From Isoetes engelmannii (lineage: Eukaryota > Streptophyta > Lycopodiopsida > Isoetales > Isoetaceae), in contig JAANSK020267048.1 in the NCBI GenBank assembly GCA_011763485.2, positions 1 to 33,107 of the forward strand: a DNA stretch of 33,107 nucleotides. The letters run 5' to 3'. A program made the translations under genes and the position numbers. Of the stretch, positions 22,301 to 33,107 are shown one piece after another (within the stretch, counting starts at the first letter, position 1; every line of letters starts with the position of its first letter). Below the pieces are notes generated by a model. It was not told the DNA's origin and searched no databases. It worked only from the letters and a program-made list of their open reading frames with translations.

Positions 22301-23215
22301 TAAGGGGAAAGGGAAAAGCGCAAAAAGGAAAGGGGAAAAGGAAAAAGGGAAGGGCAAAAAGGCATGGGGAAAAGGAAAGGGAAAATTGACATGGGAAAAA
22401 GGTGAAGCGAGAAATGGTGAAAAAAGGTAAAAGGGCATGGGAAACGAAAAAGGGAAAGGGGAGTGTAAAAGGGAAGGGAAAAAAGACAGGGAGTTAAGGA
22501 GAAGAAGGAAAAGGCGGGGGAAGGAGGAAAAAGGAAGGAAAACATGGCACCGGAATAAGGGGAAGAGAAAAAAAGGAAGGGAAAACATGTATGCGAAAGG
22601 GGAAAGGGGAAGGGGAAAGGAAGAGGGGGTAAAAAGTAAAAGGGAAAAAGCGCGACCAAAAAAGGGAAGGGAAAGGGGAAAAAAGAAACGAAAAAGGGAA
22701 AGGGGAAAGAAAGGGGGTAAAAATGAAAAGGGAAAAAAGGCGACCAATAAAGGGAAAGGGAAAGGGAAAAAAAGGAACGAAAAAGGGGCACGTGAAAAAA
22801 GGGAAGAGGAAAATGGAAGGGCAAAATGGCATGAGAAAAATAAAATGAAAAAGAAAAAGGGAGGGGAAATGGAAAAAGGGTGGGGGGAAGGGAAAGAGGG
22901 AACGAAAAAATACACAGAAAAAAGGGAAAGAGGGAAAGGGTGAGAAAATTGGAAAGGCATGGGAAAAAGGAAAGGGAAATGAAAAATGACGGGGAAAAGG
23001 GAAGGGAAAACGGGCACATGGAAAAGGGGAAGAGGGAGAATGAAAAAGGAAGAGACAAAATAGCAGGAGAAAAAAGGGAAGATGAAAAGGATGGAGAATA
23101 GGAAGATATAGGAAAAGGTAAAGGGAAATGGAGAGGGAAAGGAGAAAAAGGCCATGGAAAATAAGAGGAGGTGGAAAAAGGAAACATATAGGGAAAAGGA
23201 AAAAAATGGGAATGT
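22301..23215. repeat. ~900-bp polypurine tract (GGGAAA-rich, with CATGG inserts)
   Basis: The plus strand is almost only G and A for ~900 bases, mostly as GGGAAA, GGAAAAGG and AAAAAGG blocks. It is punctuated by short GGCATGGGAAAA or GACATGGGAAAA insets at irregular spacing, which suggests a degenerate minisatellite. The long Phe/Pro/Ser-rich minus-strand and Lys/Arg/Glu/Gly-rich plus-strand open frames here are composition artefacts. Long homopurine-homopyrimidine runs can form triplex (H-DNA) structures. Confidence 0.95.
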
Positions 23216-23219
23216 GAAG

Positions 23220-26200
23220 GATCACCGCACCCAAAACATTTAACGCTCCATATTTATGTCCAGCAACGCTGGGCACCATTACTAGTATGTATTATGGTTA
23301 AAGCTTCAACTGCAGGTTTACTTTTCATGGATTCGCATATGGATATGTCAAAGTGATTTGTTATTCTCTTTCTTTCTATTTTCCAGGTATTCATTCATCT
23401 TAGTTGGATTCATATCTATTGAGCTTCATCAAATCTGTATACTTAACTAGTATGTTGAACTTTCGTATATTAAATTGCAGTGTCATTGTTTGCTCAAGTT
23501 TTTAAATAATAGATTAAATCTAGCATATTACTTTAAGAAATTAGGTCTGATCATTAGAAAGTCAGATGTAGTTTACATTTATTTCAGATTGGTAGATGGA
23601 TATTTGTTTCTTCTTGAATTTACATTTCTATTTTTGTTGCATTGGTAAATCATGTTTCTGTTTTTCCTAGTTATTGATTCATCTTTGTTGGCTTTCAACC
23701 TTTCCAGGTGCTTATTAATCTTCATCAAGTTTGTACCATTAGCTAGTAAGTTGAGCTTTCTTACAAAAGTTCTATCATTGTTTTGTTGAAGCTCCTAAAA
23801 AAAGAGATTGAATTTTGCATATTATTTTGTTGAAGTGTTATCATTGGGCCACTATAGTAATATAAAAGATGAAGTAGATCTTTCATTCTAAAACATATCT
23901 AGCATCTTTTTCTAAAGCCTCCCATTTTTTAAGCCATGCAGCAGCAACATATTTTGACTATAGTGGCATCAGGATGCAGCATGGTGTTTGGACTTTTCTA
24001 CTTGTGCAAGTTAGTCTTGTGCTTGTCTTTCCATTAGAAATTGAACCAAGGGAGAAAATTAGGTTATTTAGGATAAGATTCAAATGCAGTTTAAATTTGT
24101 CTTATGCCAGATTCTAGATATGTAGATTTTGGTTGAATCAAAATAATTTATTTCTATCTAAATGCAGGTCATGGGTAGCAATAGATCTCAAATTAGTCAT
24201 AGCATTGTAAGGAATTGCACGGACGACAACAACAATTGGATTGAGATGCATGTTTCCTTGGGATCATGGATGGCAATGTGACCTAGTTAATCAGACGAGC
24301 ATATTGTCAAAAAGAGAAACCTAGGCAATGTTAATTGTCATTGAAAGGCAAGAGTCATTGGATTTGTAGTTAGTCCAGCAGATAGGATAGTGGATGAGTT
24401 GTTGGTTGAACATGCTTACACTCCTAGTGACATGCTTAAAGAAGAAATTGCCAGGACACCATAATTTCCAAAGTTGGAAGTTCATTTAGTCCAGTGCATA
24501 ACTAATGTATTAGAGGTTCATCATTTCAGTCTTGAACAGTTGCTATTTTCTGGCACATCAATGTCAATTCTACGGAAAAGTGGTATTTGGTTCCATAAAT
24601 ACCACTACACCAAACGAGAAGGTAAAGTAGGCAAACTCCCATTCAAGTCTCACTCTTTCATGTAGCAGTTTTAATGATAGTCAAATATTGACAGCATATC
24701 GGTACATGTTGGCAATGGAAGTGAGAAGGCTGTGAATAGAAAGAGGAGGTGTTAGATGTTGGGTGAAGGTTATGTTGTCATTAAAAGTATTTGCATTTCT
24801 TTTTAAGGATGTGGATACACTGAAAATTGCCCCTCAGACTTATACTATACATGATGTTAATAATGAAAAACTTGGTAACATCTTTTTTTGGTGATTGGAA
24901 GACAAAGCTTAATGAAACTGGTGGTCAAATTACACAATGTGCAGTTGACACAAGCAGTATGATATTCAGGTACTTATCCCTCTTTTTATTGCAGTGCATA
25001 TCACTGAAACGTTGTAACTTATTGTCTTCAGGTATAGGTACCCAAACAGACATTATACTGCAATTTTTTTGTGCAAAGGAAGGAACAAGTTTTTGAGAAT
25101 GGGTGACGATTTTGGAAAGCAGTAGAAGAACATTGCATAAGGTCCCTGATGATACAAAACGCAGTAAGCATGGGAGAGGATCACTCATACACAATCGATG
25201 TGGAAGAAGAGTGGTCACTTTTAGAATACCGGAAGTTATTGGAGTCTCTTTCTGGTTTCTCTTAATTTCAGTTCATTAGAGACTTTCATAAGAGAATGTT
25301 TAATCAAATGCAAAGACTATATTTCCTCACAACTTGGAAGTTGATGTTCTACAGACAACAGGTAGAATTTGTTGTGCATTGTTGTTGATTTTTTTCCAGT
25401 ACAAAAATATAAATGTTAAAAAATGGTTCAAAACAGAGAAAACGTCTATGTTATCCATGTAATCTCCTGATTGGATGTTGGGTATCTTGCTTATTCCCTA
25501 CAATTTTGTTGTATTGTCTATGTAGCATTCAAATTGGAGTTCTGTGGTCACCATGTTGTGCTATGCTGGAAGGTTGTAGAGATAAACTGTATGGCTTTCA
25601 TATGGTGGGTTATGGGTGCTTGCATGAAAGGAATTTTGGGGCTGAGCAGATGCGCTATAAAGGCAGAAAGCCAAATTCTCTTGGCATGTATTCCAGTATG
25701 GAAGTATTTTTTTCTTTTGTTAAGATAGGCCCTGTTTGTGTTTTGGTGTCGTATTTGATGTCTATTGCTCCAAGTTCTTGTTTAAAGGGGCAATATCTCT
25801 GTTTTTCCCCTCCGGGGGATGGAGAAATCCGGCAACCACATCTATACTTCAGATGATAGCTCTAAAAAGGATGAAAAGCCATGGGTTCCTCTTTCAAGGC
25901 ATGTGAAGCCCCATTGTGCATTACCTTTTTTGTGTTTTGTGGTACGCTTATTGACATTCATGCATTTTGTTATTTTGCAGGTCGAAAACTATATTGAAAC
26001 ATTTACTGCCAGAATGTATGCAATTCTAATGCATCTTTATTTTCGCATTTACAAGTGCAGCCATTGTAAATCTAGTTCTTTAATCTACTAGTATTAGGTT
26101 GGGAGTAATGGTAGATAGATTTGTTGGCTCCCCAATTTGCATAGGTTGTTCATTGCATAGGCTGTATTCTAGGTTTTTTCTTTCCTAGAAGCTCTGTGTA

Positions 26201-26330
26201 TGATTAGAGTTAAAGTTGTTCTATTGAACTTGGAAGCACGGATTTTCAACATGCAGGACCATGTTGTACTGTGGCCTTCTCAAGGTATTTGATTCTTTGG
26301 CTTCTGTCAAAGAATATTTGTTCATTGTCC
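23220..26330. other. Unassigned region, scattered coding traces
   Basis: No gene is supported. Traces include ~24395-24660 (peptides VDELLVEHAYTPSDMLKEEI and FPKLEVHLVQCITNVLEVHH, separated by a stop) and 25819-25910 (SDDSSKKDEKPWVPLSRHVK). None was recognised and no splice pattern links them. They may be exons of a decayed gene on the plus strand. Confidence 0.35.
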
Positions 26331-26460
26331 CACAAATCACAAGGGCTGGAAAATGTATGATCCACGGTCAAATCATTATGTCGCTCCTGTCATTCATTAT
26401 CATCTTCTTCCATTACTTCTGTTTGATCGAATGATGAGTTGGATGAGGCTTATTCATTGT
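26326..26460 (+). mobile_element. Possible copia-type retrotransposon fossil
   Basis: The peptide NHKGWKMYDPRSNHYV resembles the KGYKVYDP...SRDVVF box found at the end of the integrase region of copia-type polyproteins. The match is short and isolated, with no terminal repeats, so it is at most a small fossil. Confidence 0.25.
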
Positions 26461-26552
26461 GATGTGTTTGCATACTAGCCTTTAAATTGTCATGATGAGT
26501 ATGTTTGTCAAAAGTCTCCAAATGGTTTCTGTGAGGGGTTTTGCATCTTGCA

Positions 26553-27057
26553 GTTATCATATTTGGTCTGTTATCATATTTGTCTGTTATCATATTTGAT
26601 CTGCTTCTCACCAACGCAATCCAATCATTCGCCCAAAGGCATTGGAGCTTTCAATCCCGTTATATTATAGCCAAATTCAGATCTGCAGTCATGGCAGCAT
26701 GCTATGAGAAAGGGCTGTATCTTTCGGCCTTGGCTAAACAAAAGCATGCAGCAACAGAAATTTTGAGTTATATCAGCATGGATGCAGATAGACTGAGTGA
26801 GTTCTTATGGTGGATGCATTATATGTGGGTAGTTATTCTTCAAGTTCTACTTGCACTGATTATTCAATTCAAAGTAGTTGGATTATCAGCCTTTCCCTGC
26901 ATAATTGTTTTGCTTATGGGTGCTTCCATTCAAATGCCCCTCTCAAGGGAGGCACAGACAAATCTGATGCAGGCTCGAGGCAAGAGGTTGAGATCTATGA
27001 TAGAGGCAATAAATAGCATGAAAATCATCAAGCTGCATGCATGGGAGAATGAATTTT
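26553..27057 (+). pseudogene. ABCC (MRP)-type transporter, single transmembrane-domain exon
   Basis: After a CTTGCAG acceptor, this exon encodes the first transmembrane domain of an ABCC transporter: QRHWSFQSRYIIAKFRSAVM, CYEKGLYLSALAKQKHAATE, ILSYISMDADRLSEFLWWMH, QVLLALIIQFKVVGLSAF, then RGKRLRSMIEAINSMKIIKL and HAWENEF. ABCC proteins are vacuolar or plasma-membrane ATP-driven exporters of conjugates. Beyond HAWENEF the family continues in another frame (VFDVRKAKSSKRSYF), implying a one-base insertion in the T-run at ~27054. No Walker A motif was seen in the next kilobase and no other ABCC exon upstream, so this is probably a fragment. The first helix contains three copies of a 16-17-base repeat. 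Confidence 0.7.
26554..26603 (+). repeat. Triple 16/17-bp repeat inside the ABCC exon
   Basis: TTATCATATTTGGTCTG, TTATCATATTTGTCTG and TTATCATATTTGATCTG are head to tail. The middle copy lacks one base. They encode a repeated VIIF helix segment. Confidence 0.9.
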
Positions 27058-27069
27058 GTATTTGATGTT

Positions 27070-28142
27070 CGTAAGGCAAAGAGTTCCAAACGTTCCTATT
27101 TTTAGGTCCTAGACCACATCATGATATGCCCAAAACCTAGATCCGTTAAGTTCCTTAATATTTAACATTTATAATAGCTTCTGACATGTATTCTATAATG
27201 CTTTTATGCAGTGGCTTCTTCAGTTCCCCGAAGTGCTTAACCAATTTGCACAACGATAAATGGCTTAAGGGGTTAATAACTGATGTTGTTCCTTTTAACA
27301 AGTTGATTTGGCACTTGATCCAAATCAAGATGGGGGAAACAAATATGTTATTCTGCTTGGAAGAAAAACAGAGAATTTGAACTAAGTTGAGCGCTTGGCA
27401 AGTGTTGCAGCAACTGCCAAGAAGAAATGTTGTTTCCTACAATGTTTTGATTGCAGCTTCTGCACTGTATGGGAGCCTCAAGGAGACACTTATGCTTAAT
27501 GTCCCAAAGGCCTCGAGGTATACCAGCAGATGCTTTTGCAAGGAAGGTTGTTGAAGTACTTGCGGCTAAAAAACAAAGGTGTGTTAGATCCTTGTGTATT
27601 TTCTTCCTACTAAAAACGAATGTGTGCCCAGTCCTTGATACTTTGTTTGTAGATAATCAGCACCAAAGCAATATATTATGCGCACTCAAACACCCTCACC
27701 TCCACATCGACCAATTGCAACTGCACTTTCTCTAGTACTTTGGCAGATATCAAAATCTTACCCAAAAGCATATTTCAGTACTTTGGCAGGTAGAGATGTT
27801 CAATTTATAACATATTCAAATGGAGATTTTGCCATCATATGCAGATGCTATTTGGAACGTACTTGGAACTGATGGTGCAAACACAACCTACATGCATTCT
27901 GATTTGAAGCATGCAGACAGATATCATACACTATGCGCAAATCAAGAAACTTATTACATATTAATGCATTTGATAGAATGATTTAAACTATTCCAACTTC
28001 TAGCTGCTTCCAACTCTTTGCCTTCTTAATCTCCATTCCATTTGTGTTGCCTTGCCATTCGACTTCATCCAAGCTCCCCTTTTCCTCTTTTTTTTTTTTT
28101 TGATAATTCAATTATAGCCTTGTCTACAATTGGATTTGCTCT
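27070..28142. other. Unassigned region
   Basis: No gene supported. A T-run lies at ~28088-28102. A plus-strand frame near 27300-27570 gives short unrecognised peptides with stops. Confidence 0.35.
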
Positions 28143-31100
28143 TCATCTGATATTTCTCTCATGTCTTGCGATTAGTCTCCTATAGAGCCACTGATTCATT
28201 TGGTACAAGGGTTTGGATGTCAATCTACTGCCACCTCTTTGCATTGCTCTATGGAAGGCTGTTTTTGCTTGTTTATGCGATTTTTCCACACCTTGAGTAT
28301 TCCAAACTGTAAAACTACCATATGTTTTGGCGAACCAACGCCCATGTGCATGCAGTATGTGGATATAGTGACTAACTTCGCTTTTCTCTCCATGCTGCAA
28401 TGTATGTTGTTGTAAACTTTGAGATCAAATCTTCAAAAGCATTTGCAACATCTGAGCTGAAAGAATGCTTCTGCAACAGTCCATTTACATCAGAAAATGC
28501 ATTCTACGCTTCTAATTTTTTAATGATAGATCGTGCTCTATCTGTTCTATCCTTCTCGGCCTGGACAAGCTTCTTTCCGAATTCAAACATACCTTTTCTT
28601 TTTGGATCTATGCTTTTCAAAAAACGTCGCGCTTTCTCACCACCCAAAGAGACTTTGGCAGGCACTGAACTCTTCATTCATTTCTTCTCATCCTTCTCCA
28701 ATGTAACAAAACCACCATGTAATCCAGCCTCTAATAAAACTTTCTCCACTCTTTCTATTGCTTCCTTTCTGTCTCCTTCACCTTTAATATTCCAGACAAA
28801 ACAACAACTGTGATGGATCATCTTCTCCACAATTCTGACCAACGCATGCGAGGTGCAAAAGTGAACTCTGTCTAGGGGAATTGGCAATATAGCATTAAAG
28901 TTTGAATTCTTCTGATCCCTATTGGGTGGCAATTCTTGGTTACAACTCAAGGTACTTAAACTTCTACCTCTCTTTTGTTCTTTTCGTTTATACGTACAAT
29001 AAATACAACTGCTATGAGTTTGTAATGGTGTGCATGATATGTTATACATTACCTTCTCGGTGTTTAGGTCTGAAGCCAAATGGAACTTGATTTTGAAAGA
29101 ACCGTGGCCATCGACTTTTAACGATTCTTCTGATTCATAGAATGCAATTAGTCGTGGTAGTTCTGTCTGATCAAAAACCCATTTCAATATACTGTAATTT
29201 TCTTTTTGCACCTGGAACATTCCAAGTCACCATGTATGCTCTTCAAACTGCACTAAAAACCATTATGGATCCTTCGATGACTCACCTTTCTTCAGCTTCC
29301 GTCCCCTCTTCTTACAGTCTGAACGAAGAGTATAATTCATCAGGACCATTGATACCCTCTCAAACTTGTTCTTGTTGGTTAGCTCCATTTCATCAAGTTT
29401 GTGACATATCTCTAGCGTGCAGCCTCACGCATCTAATAAGGATAACATAAGCTTAAAGCTAGTTATTATATCTAACTTCAAAACAGTGTGAAGCAAATAT
29501 GTATACTACGGCTTATTCTTCCAATGGTAAAAATACAAGACATATCTAAGATGGTTTAATAGTGTGTAGGATGTTTATAATGGATCAACATGTGATTTGT
29601 GTGTTCTTAGCTTGTGAATATGTTCCTATGCTATTATTACGTGATCTGTCATTTTAGATAATGTTTCTACTTCCTGCAAAAAAAGACTAACTTCAGGCAC
29701 ATGAATGGGCCAGTCATATGCTGACGACTAAGCTCTATGGTTAGATAATATATTGCTCAAATGTTGCTCGTCAGGATGCTGTTGCAGGGTGCGCCAGGGC
29801 TGTGATTACAGATATTTCAGCTTATCAACCTTCAGTTTGAGCAGTGAGGATTGACTACATTAGGCCTCATGCACGTTATGAGATTAATGGCGCTACTACC
29901 TTGCCATGTATTTCATCTCGAAGTTCAGTTAGTCATTGTTTGAGTCATTATTCAAGCTTTTCTTTAGATTATGTACAAGCATGTTCCTGATTGAGGAATG
30001 AATGATATCTCTACGGAAAGGTCTAGTTTTTGCACAAGTACTCGCTTCTTACAACTTCTTGCAGCTTCTAACAAAGTGAGTGCTAATTTTTGTGTAGAAC
30101 CATGGCCAGACCATGAAGCAACTTAAGAGGGCACTATATTTTATATAAAGTAGACCGCATCAGTAGCAGGAAAACATGTTTTCAAATTGGGTTCTAAGTA
30201 TTTTGCACTGTATTTTAAGGATCAATTTGGGAGGTTTAGAATGGTTAAGATTAAGATCTGACTGATTAACTATATATACTTGATAATTCTTATTAAAAAG
30301 TTTAAGTCATGATTCCACAATAAGTGAAGCCAAATAGCCCAATGGCAGCAGTAAAGTACAAGCTTTATATAAAACTCTTTTTTCCACTAAGGCATGGCAA
30401 AACTTGCAAATGTAAACCAAAGAAAAATGAAATCTAGATCTGAAATGAATCCAACGCACATACCTGGTAAAAGACGACCATGAATTTCAACAATGTTTCC
30501 ATGTTAAACCAAACGTTGTTGTTCTCGTTCAAACCCGCACTTTTACATGCATTATTCTTCTTTGTAATTTTATTAAATGGGCAACCTGACTCGAGCGAGT
30601 GCATGCCACCTAAAACATCATCAATAACAGTGTTTCTTCTCCTTCAAATTATCCTTAATGCATAAGGACGAGGTGCAACAACTTTTTTGGTTCCCAACAA
30701 TTGAAGAGCATCTTGGAATGACTTAAACAAAACTCTATATGCTTCTCTACTAATGCCTGACAAATCACAATGGGCTTGCACTTCATTTGCATCAGTCTTA
30801 GCGTAAATGTCATTCAGGACCATTTCCACAACGCCTCTACGCAAAGAACTATTTGTTGGATCATTCAACATAGACAACACCTCATCTTTTTCTGCAATAC
30901 TTTTAATAAGCTTTCCTATGTTACCTCTAACATTGTTCTTCTCTTTTTTCGTCTTGAGAACTCTCTTGATTGCATAAATTCTTCTTCTTGCTGCACCGCA
31001 AGTCGGATTTAGTGACTCAATTGGCTTTCTTTTCCCATTCCTTTCTCGAAGACCTAACAACGTCAGCTTTAAGCGTTGCAACCTTTTCTCCAAAGTCTTG

Positions 31101-31643
31101 ACTTTGCATTCTTCTTTCCTGCACATGCTTATCGAAGATCTCAATTCTTGATTAGTTTGATTGATCACAAAGGTCTGCAGTGAATAATCTTGTTACAAGT
31201 TAGAGAGTTTCTACTCAAGCTTTATAACTCTTGATGCCAATTGCTTGTATTTCTCCCAATGTGCTTAATTCTTTCTCCTTCTCCTTTATAACTGTATGTG
31301 ATTCATAAATTCTAAAATAAAGCTGTTGAATATAGTTATTCATGTTCTCATAGTACCCTAGTAAACCAAATCTGCCTTCACAACTAAACTTCACTAAACC
31401 ACTTACTGAGTCGGATTTAGGAAATTGGCCAGTGATAGGGTCCCATGAATAAATGTCTCCTCTTGCCCATGTATCTGCATGTTTTGCACCTAAAACTCTT
31501 AACAGGTTCTCGTCCACTTTTTGCTTCAATCCAACTCCTTTCCAGCACCAAGCTGGTGCATAATCTTTGGATGGCAAAGAGACTCTAATTTCTGTCATTG
31601 TAGAAACAGGAAATTGAGTTAGAATATGATGGAAAGCTTTCAA
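28143..31643 (-). pseudogene. Transposase-like multi-exon gene of a QGVEK-type family, decayed
   Basis: Probable exons: ~31643-31230 (LPSKDYAPAWCWKGVG, CEGRFGLLGYYENMNNYIQQ), 31174-30464 (coiled coil, LNPTCGAARRRIYAIKRVL, a CDLSGISREAYRVLF block, APRPYALRI), ~29425-29286 (ICHKLDEMELTNKNKFERVS), 29211-29053 (ILKWVFDQTELPRLIAFYES), and ~28960-28143. The last holds IPLDRVHFCTSHALVRIVEK, a long helical stretch and FTVWNTQGVEKSHKQAKTAF. The order (coiled coil, basic RRR box, Leu-Ser-x-x-x-Tyr box, 'HALVRI' box, 'QGVEK' box) recalls uncharacterised transposase-like proteins with DxLHxxLRI and GQGVEKNND motifs that I associate with cnidarian and other animal genomes. Splice sites for the 29211-29053 exon are clean. 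At least three in-frame stops (near 30644, 28675 and 28525) and one frame change near 28390 indicate decay. Family naming is from memory and unverified. Confidence 0.55.
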
Positions 31644-31649
31644 TCGAAG

Positions 31650-32500
31650 GAGTTAAACCTTCCAAATTCCATGCAACCAGGGAGGCACCATATTTGAAAT
31701 TCAATTTGTAGGCTCAGCGCCATGTTGTTTAAATTTTGTATTTGGTGGTTCAAATTTAGAAGATCAATTTGAATTCGAATTTGAGGGACATATGTGCTTT
31801 ACCGCGAAGATAATAGATGGATAGATAGAAATCGAGGTCACATTTTGTGCAAAAGTGACGTAGATGAGAGTAAGTCATTTAATTAGGTCTACGAAGAGGG
31901 TTAACTAAAAGCAATAAATAAATGGATTTAGTTATGTACATTAAATATGTGGGTTGTTGAGTTGGGTAGTTGAGTTGTTGAGGATGACATGGAAAATAGA
32001 AAAAATGACGTGGAGTTTCTCTTATAGACACAAAAGTTGATCTCATTTCTCCTCTAATGTACTTATCTATATTGTTTGTTTGTACTGGGACTTTGGCCCT
32101 TTGTTTTGTTAGGGCTTATGCCCTTTTGTTCTGGGCCCTGGCCCTTTGTTCTGGGCCCTGGCCCTTTTGTTTTGTGTCACATGTCCAATTGGATGCCGCC
32201 TCATGGCGTGACATTAAAAACCTTCTTCTTCTTCTTTATTGAGCACAGACAAAATCTCTAATTGGTTCTTTGTCATAGGTGCCGAATCCTAGAGCAATTT
32301 AAACAATGAGAATGCCGGATCATGGAGAATGAGGGGTAATAAATTGATCTGCTGTTTGAAAGGGAACTTGGATATCATCATAAGAATCATGCAAATCTAA
32401 CGGAATAGAAATATCAATTAAAGGAAGGGTTGATTCTAAAAAGAAGTAATGTTAATATAGAAATATCAACTAAACGAAAGATCGATCTTGAAAAAGGCTC
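31650..32500. other. Intergenic region with GGGCCCTGG repeats
   Basis: No gene supported. Bases 32090-32178 hold direct repeats built on CCCTTTGTTCTGGGCCCTGG (two good copies at ~32121-32161 with degenerate flanks). The palindromic GGGCCC core makes the plus-strand open frames here repetitive artefacts. Confidence 0.5.
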
Positions 32501-32519
32501 AACAATCAAAATCAATAGT

Positions 32520-32590
32520 CTAACAAGAAAAAGAAAGAAAAAAGAAGGGAAAAAAAAGGGAAAAAAAAAAGAAAAAGAAAAATCAGGGCA
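32520..32590. repeat. A-rich polypurine patch
   Basis: About 60 bases of almost pure A and G (AAGAAAAAGAAAGAAAAAAG and onward) on the plus strand. Low complexity. Confidence 0.85.
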
Positions 32591-32699
32591 AAATGAGTTT
32601 CCGATCGCCGAGAAAATAATTTGGAGTCCAAAAAGAAAAAAAACCCTAGGCCCAAATTCATATCAAAAATACAAAAACATTTTCCACCGCCAGAAATAC

Positions 32700-33107
32700 T
32701 TCCACAAATTCTGTCCGCCAGATCATTAAATATCCATAGAATATGCCCAAGCCTACCCTCCCCTAATGAATAGCCCCCTAACAGGGGCAATCCAAAAACA
32801 AGAACTCTCCCTTTACACACAAGAGTCCGATAAGGGCTAGATAACATCCTGTGCAGAGGCGTTATGGGGTAGATAATGCCCTGGCCAGAGGGCGTTATGG
32901 GAATAACATTCAAGGGCGTTATGGCCATGGTCCAAATGGCGAGGTGTGACGCTCCCAACTCGTATACGGTGCTCCCACCGTATATGTGCTGGAACATTCC
33001 CCCTTGCTAGCCAACAACTAACAAGGGGTTGTCCGTCTGACACAGAACATCCTTGATGGTGGTCAAGGCTCTGTGTGGGAGGACCGGACGTGCCATTGAC
33101 CCCGTCT
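32700..33107. repeat. Unassigned repeat-like segment at the right edge
   Basis: More G/C-rich than the rest. GGCGTTATGG occurs three times (near 32858, 32890 and 32917). A 9-bp perfect hairpin TATACGGTG / CACCGTATA with a 4-base loop lies at 32963-32984. No gene was recognised. It may be the edge of a mobile element cut by the window end. Confidence 0.45.

Noticed and set aside
22234-23279. Very long open frames rich in Phe/Pro/Ser (minus) or Lys/Arg/Glu/Gly (plus)
   Set aside because: They come from the purine-only composition, which rarely forms stops. Several overlapping frames are open at once and no real domain is present.
25413-25856. Long plus-strand open frame rich in Cys and Leu
   Set aside because: No recognised domain, and a second frame over the same bases is also open; likely chance.
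32057-32261. Overlapping frames rich in Leu/Trp/Pro/Gly at the GGGCCC repeats
   Set aside because: Repeat-derived, no start context or homologous domain.
1-33107. CRISPR array, prokaryotic operon or rRNA genes
   Set aside because: No regularly spaced repeats with unique spacers, no ribosome-binding-site-led gene strings and no rRNA core motifs were seen; introns and element types are eukaryotic.

Overview
The window looks like AT-rich nuclear DNA from a land plant. The support is a plant-type L1 LINE tail with an RVT zinc-binding domain, a plant hAT transposase with DUF659 and hAT dimerisation domains, a MULE-type transposase with introns, a plant-type ABCC transporter exon, and a many-exon gene with GT-AG introns of tens to about 1500 bases. 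The lineage cannot be settled by eye. A seed-free plant such as a fern is possible but unproven.

Layout. Bases ~150-9965 form one large inverted-repeat block. Two arms (205-732 and 9469-9922, inverted) enclose a MULE-like transposase remnant (~1792-3430), a LINE reverse-transcriptase remnant (~3600-5105), weak minus-strand coding remnants (5599-7059) and a decayed hAT transposase (7212-9502). The arms carry many GGAAACCCT/AGGGTTTCC words and a hairpin, and both contain the last codons and stop of the hAT gene. A 5'-truncated L1 LINE with a poly(A) tail follows (~10100-11757).

Bases 12334-20479 hold the best host gene: a minus-strand gene of unknown function whose exons join in phase across nearly all introns. 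Beyond an intergenic stretch lies a ~900-base, almost pure purine tract (22301-23215). From 23.2 to 28.1 kb there is mostly unassigned sequence, with one isolated ABCC transporter exon (26553-27057). At 28143-31643 (minus) lies a decayed multi-exon gene resembling a transposase-like family I associate mainly with animal genomes. The right end holds G/C-rich short repeats, an A-rich purine patch and an unassigned repeat-like segment.

A recurring theme is local tandem duplication. Near-perfect head-to-tail copies of 17, 25, 58, 60, ~70, 105 and 231/232 bases are spread over genes, introns and mobile elements. The two observations I find most novel are the inverted-repeat block with its covarying hairpin and shared transposase terminus, and the QGVEK-type gene at 28-31.6 kb. 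No CRISPR array, rRNA or complete tRNA gene was seen.
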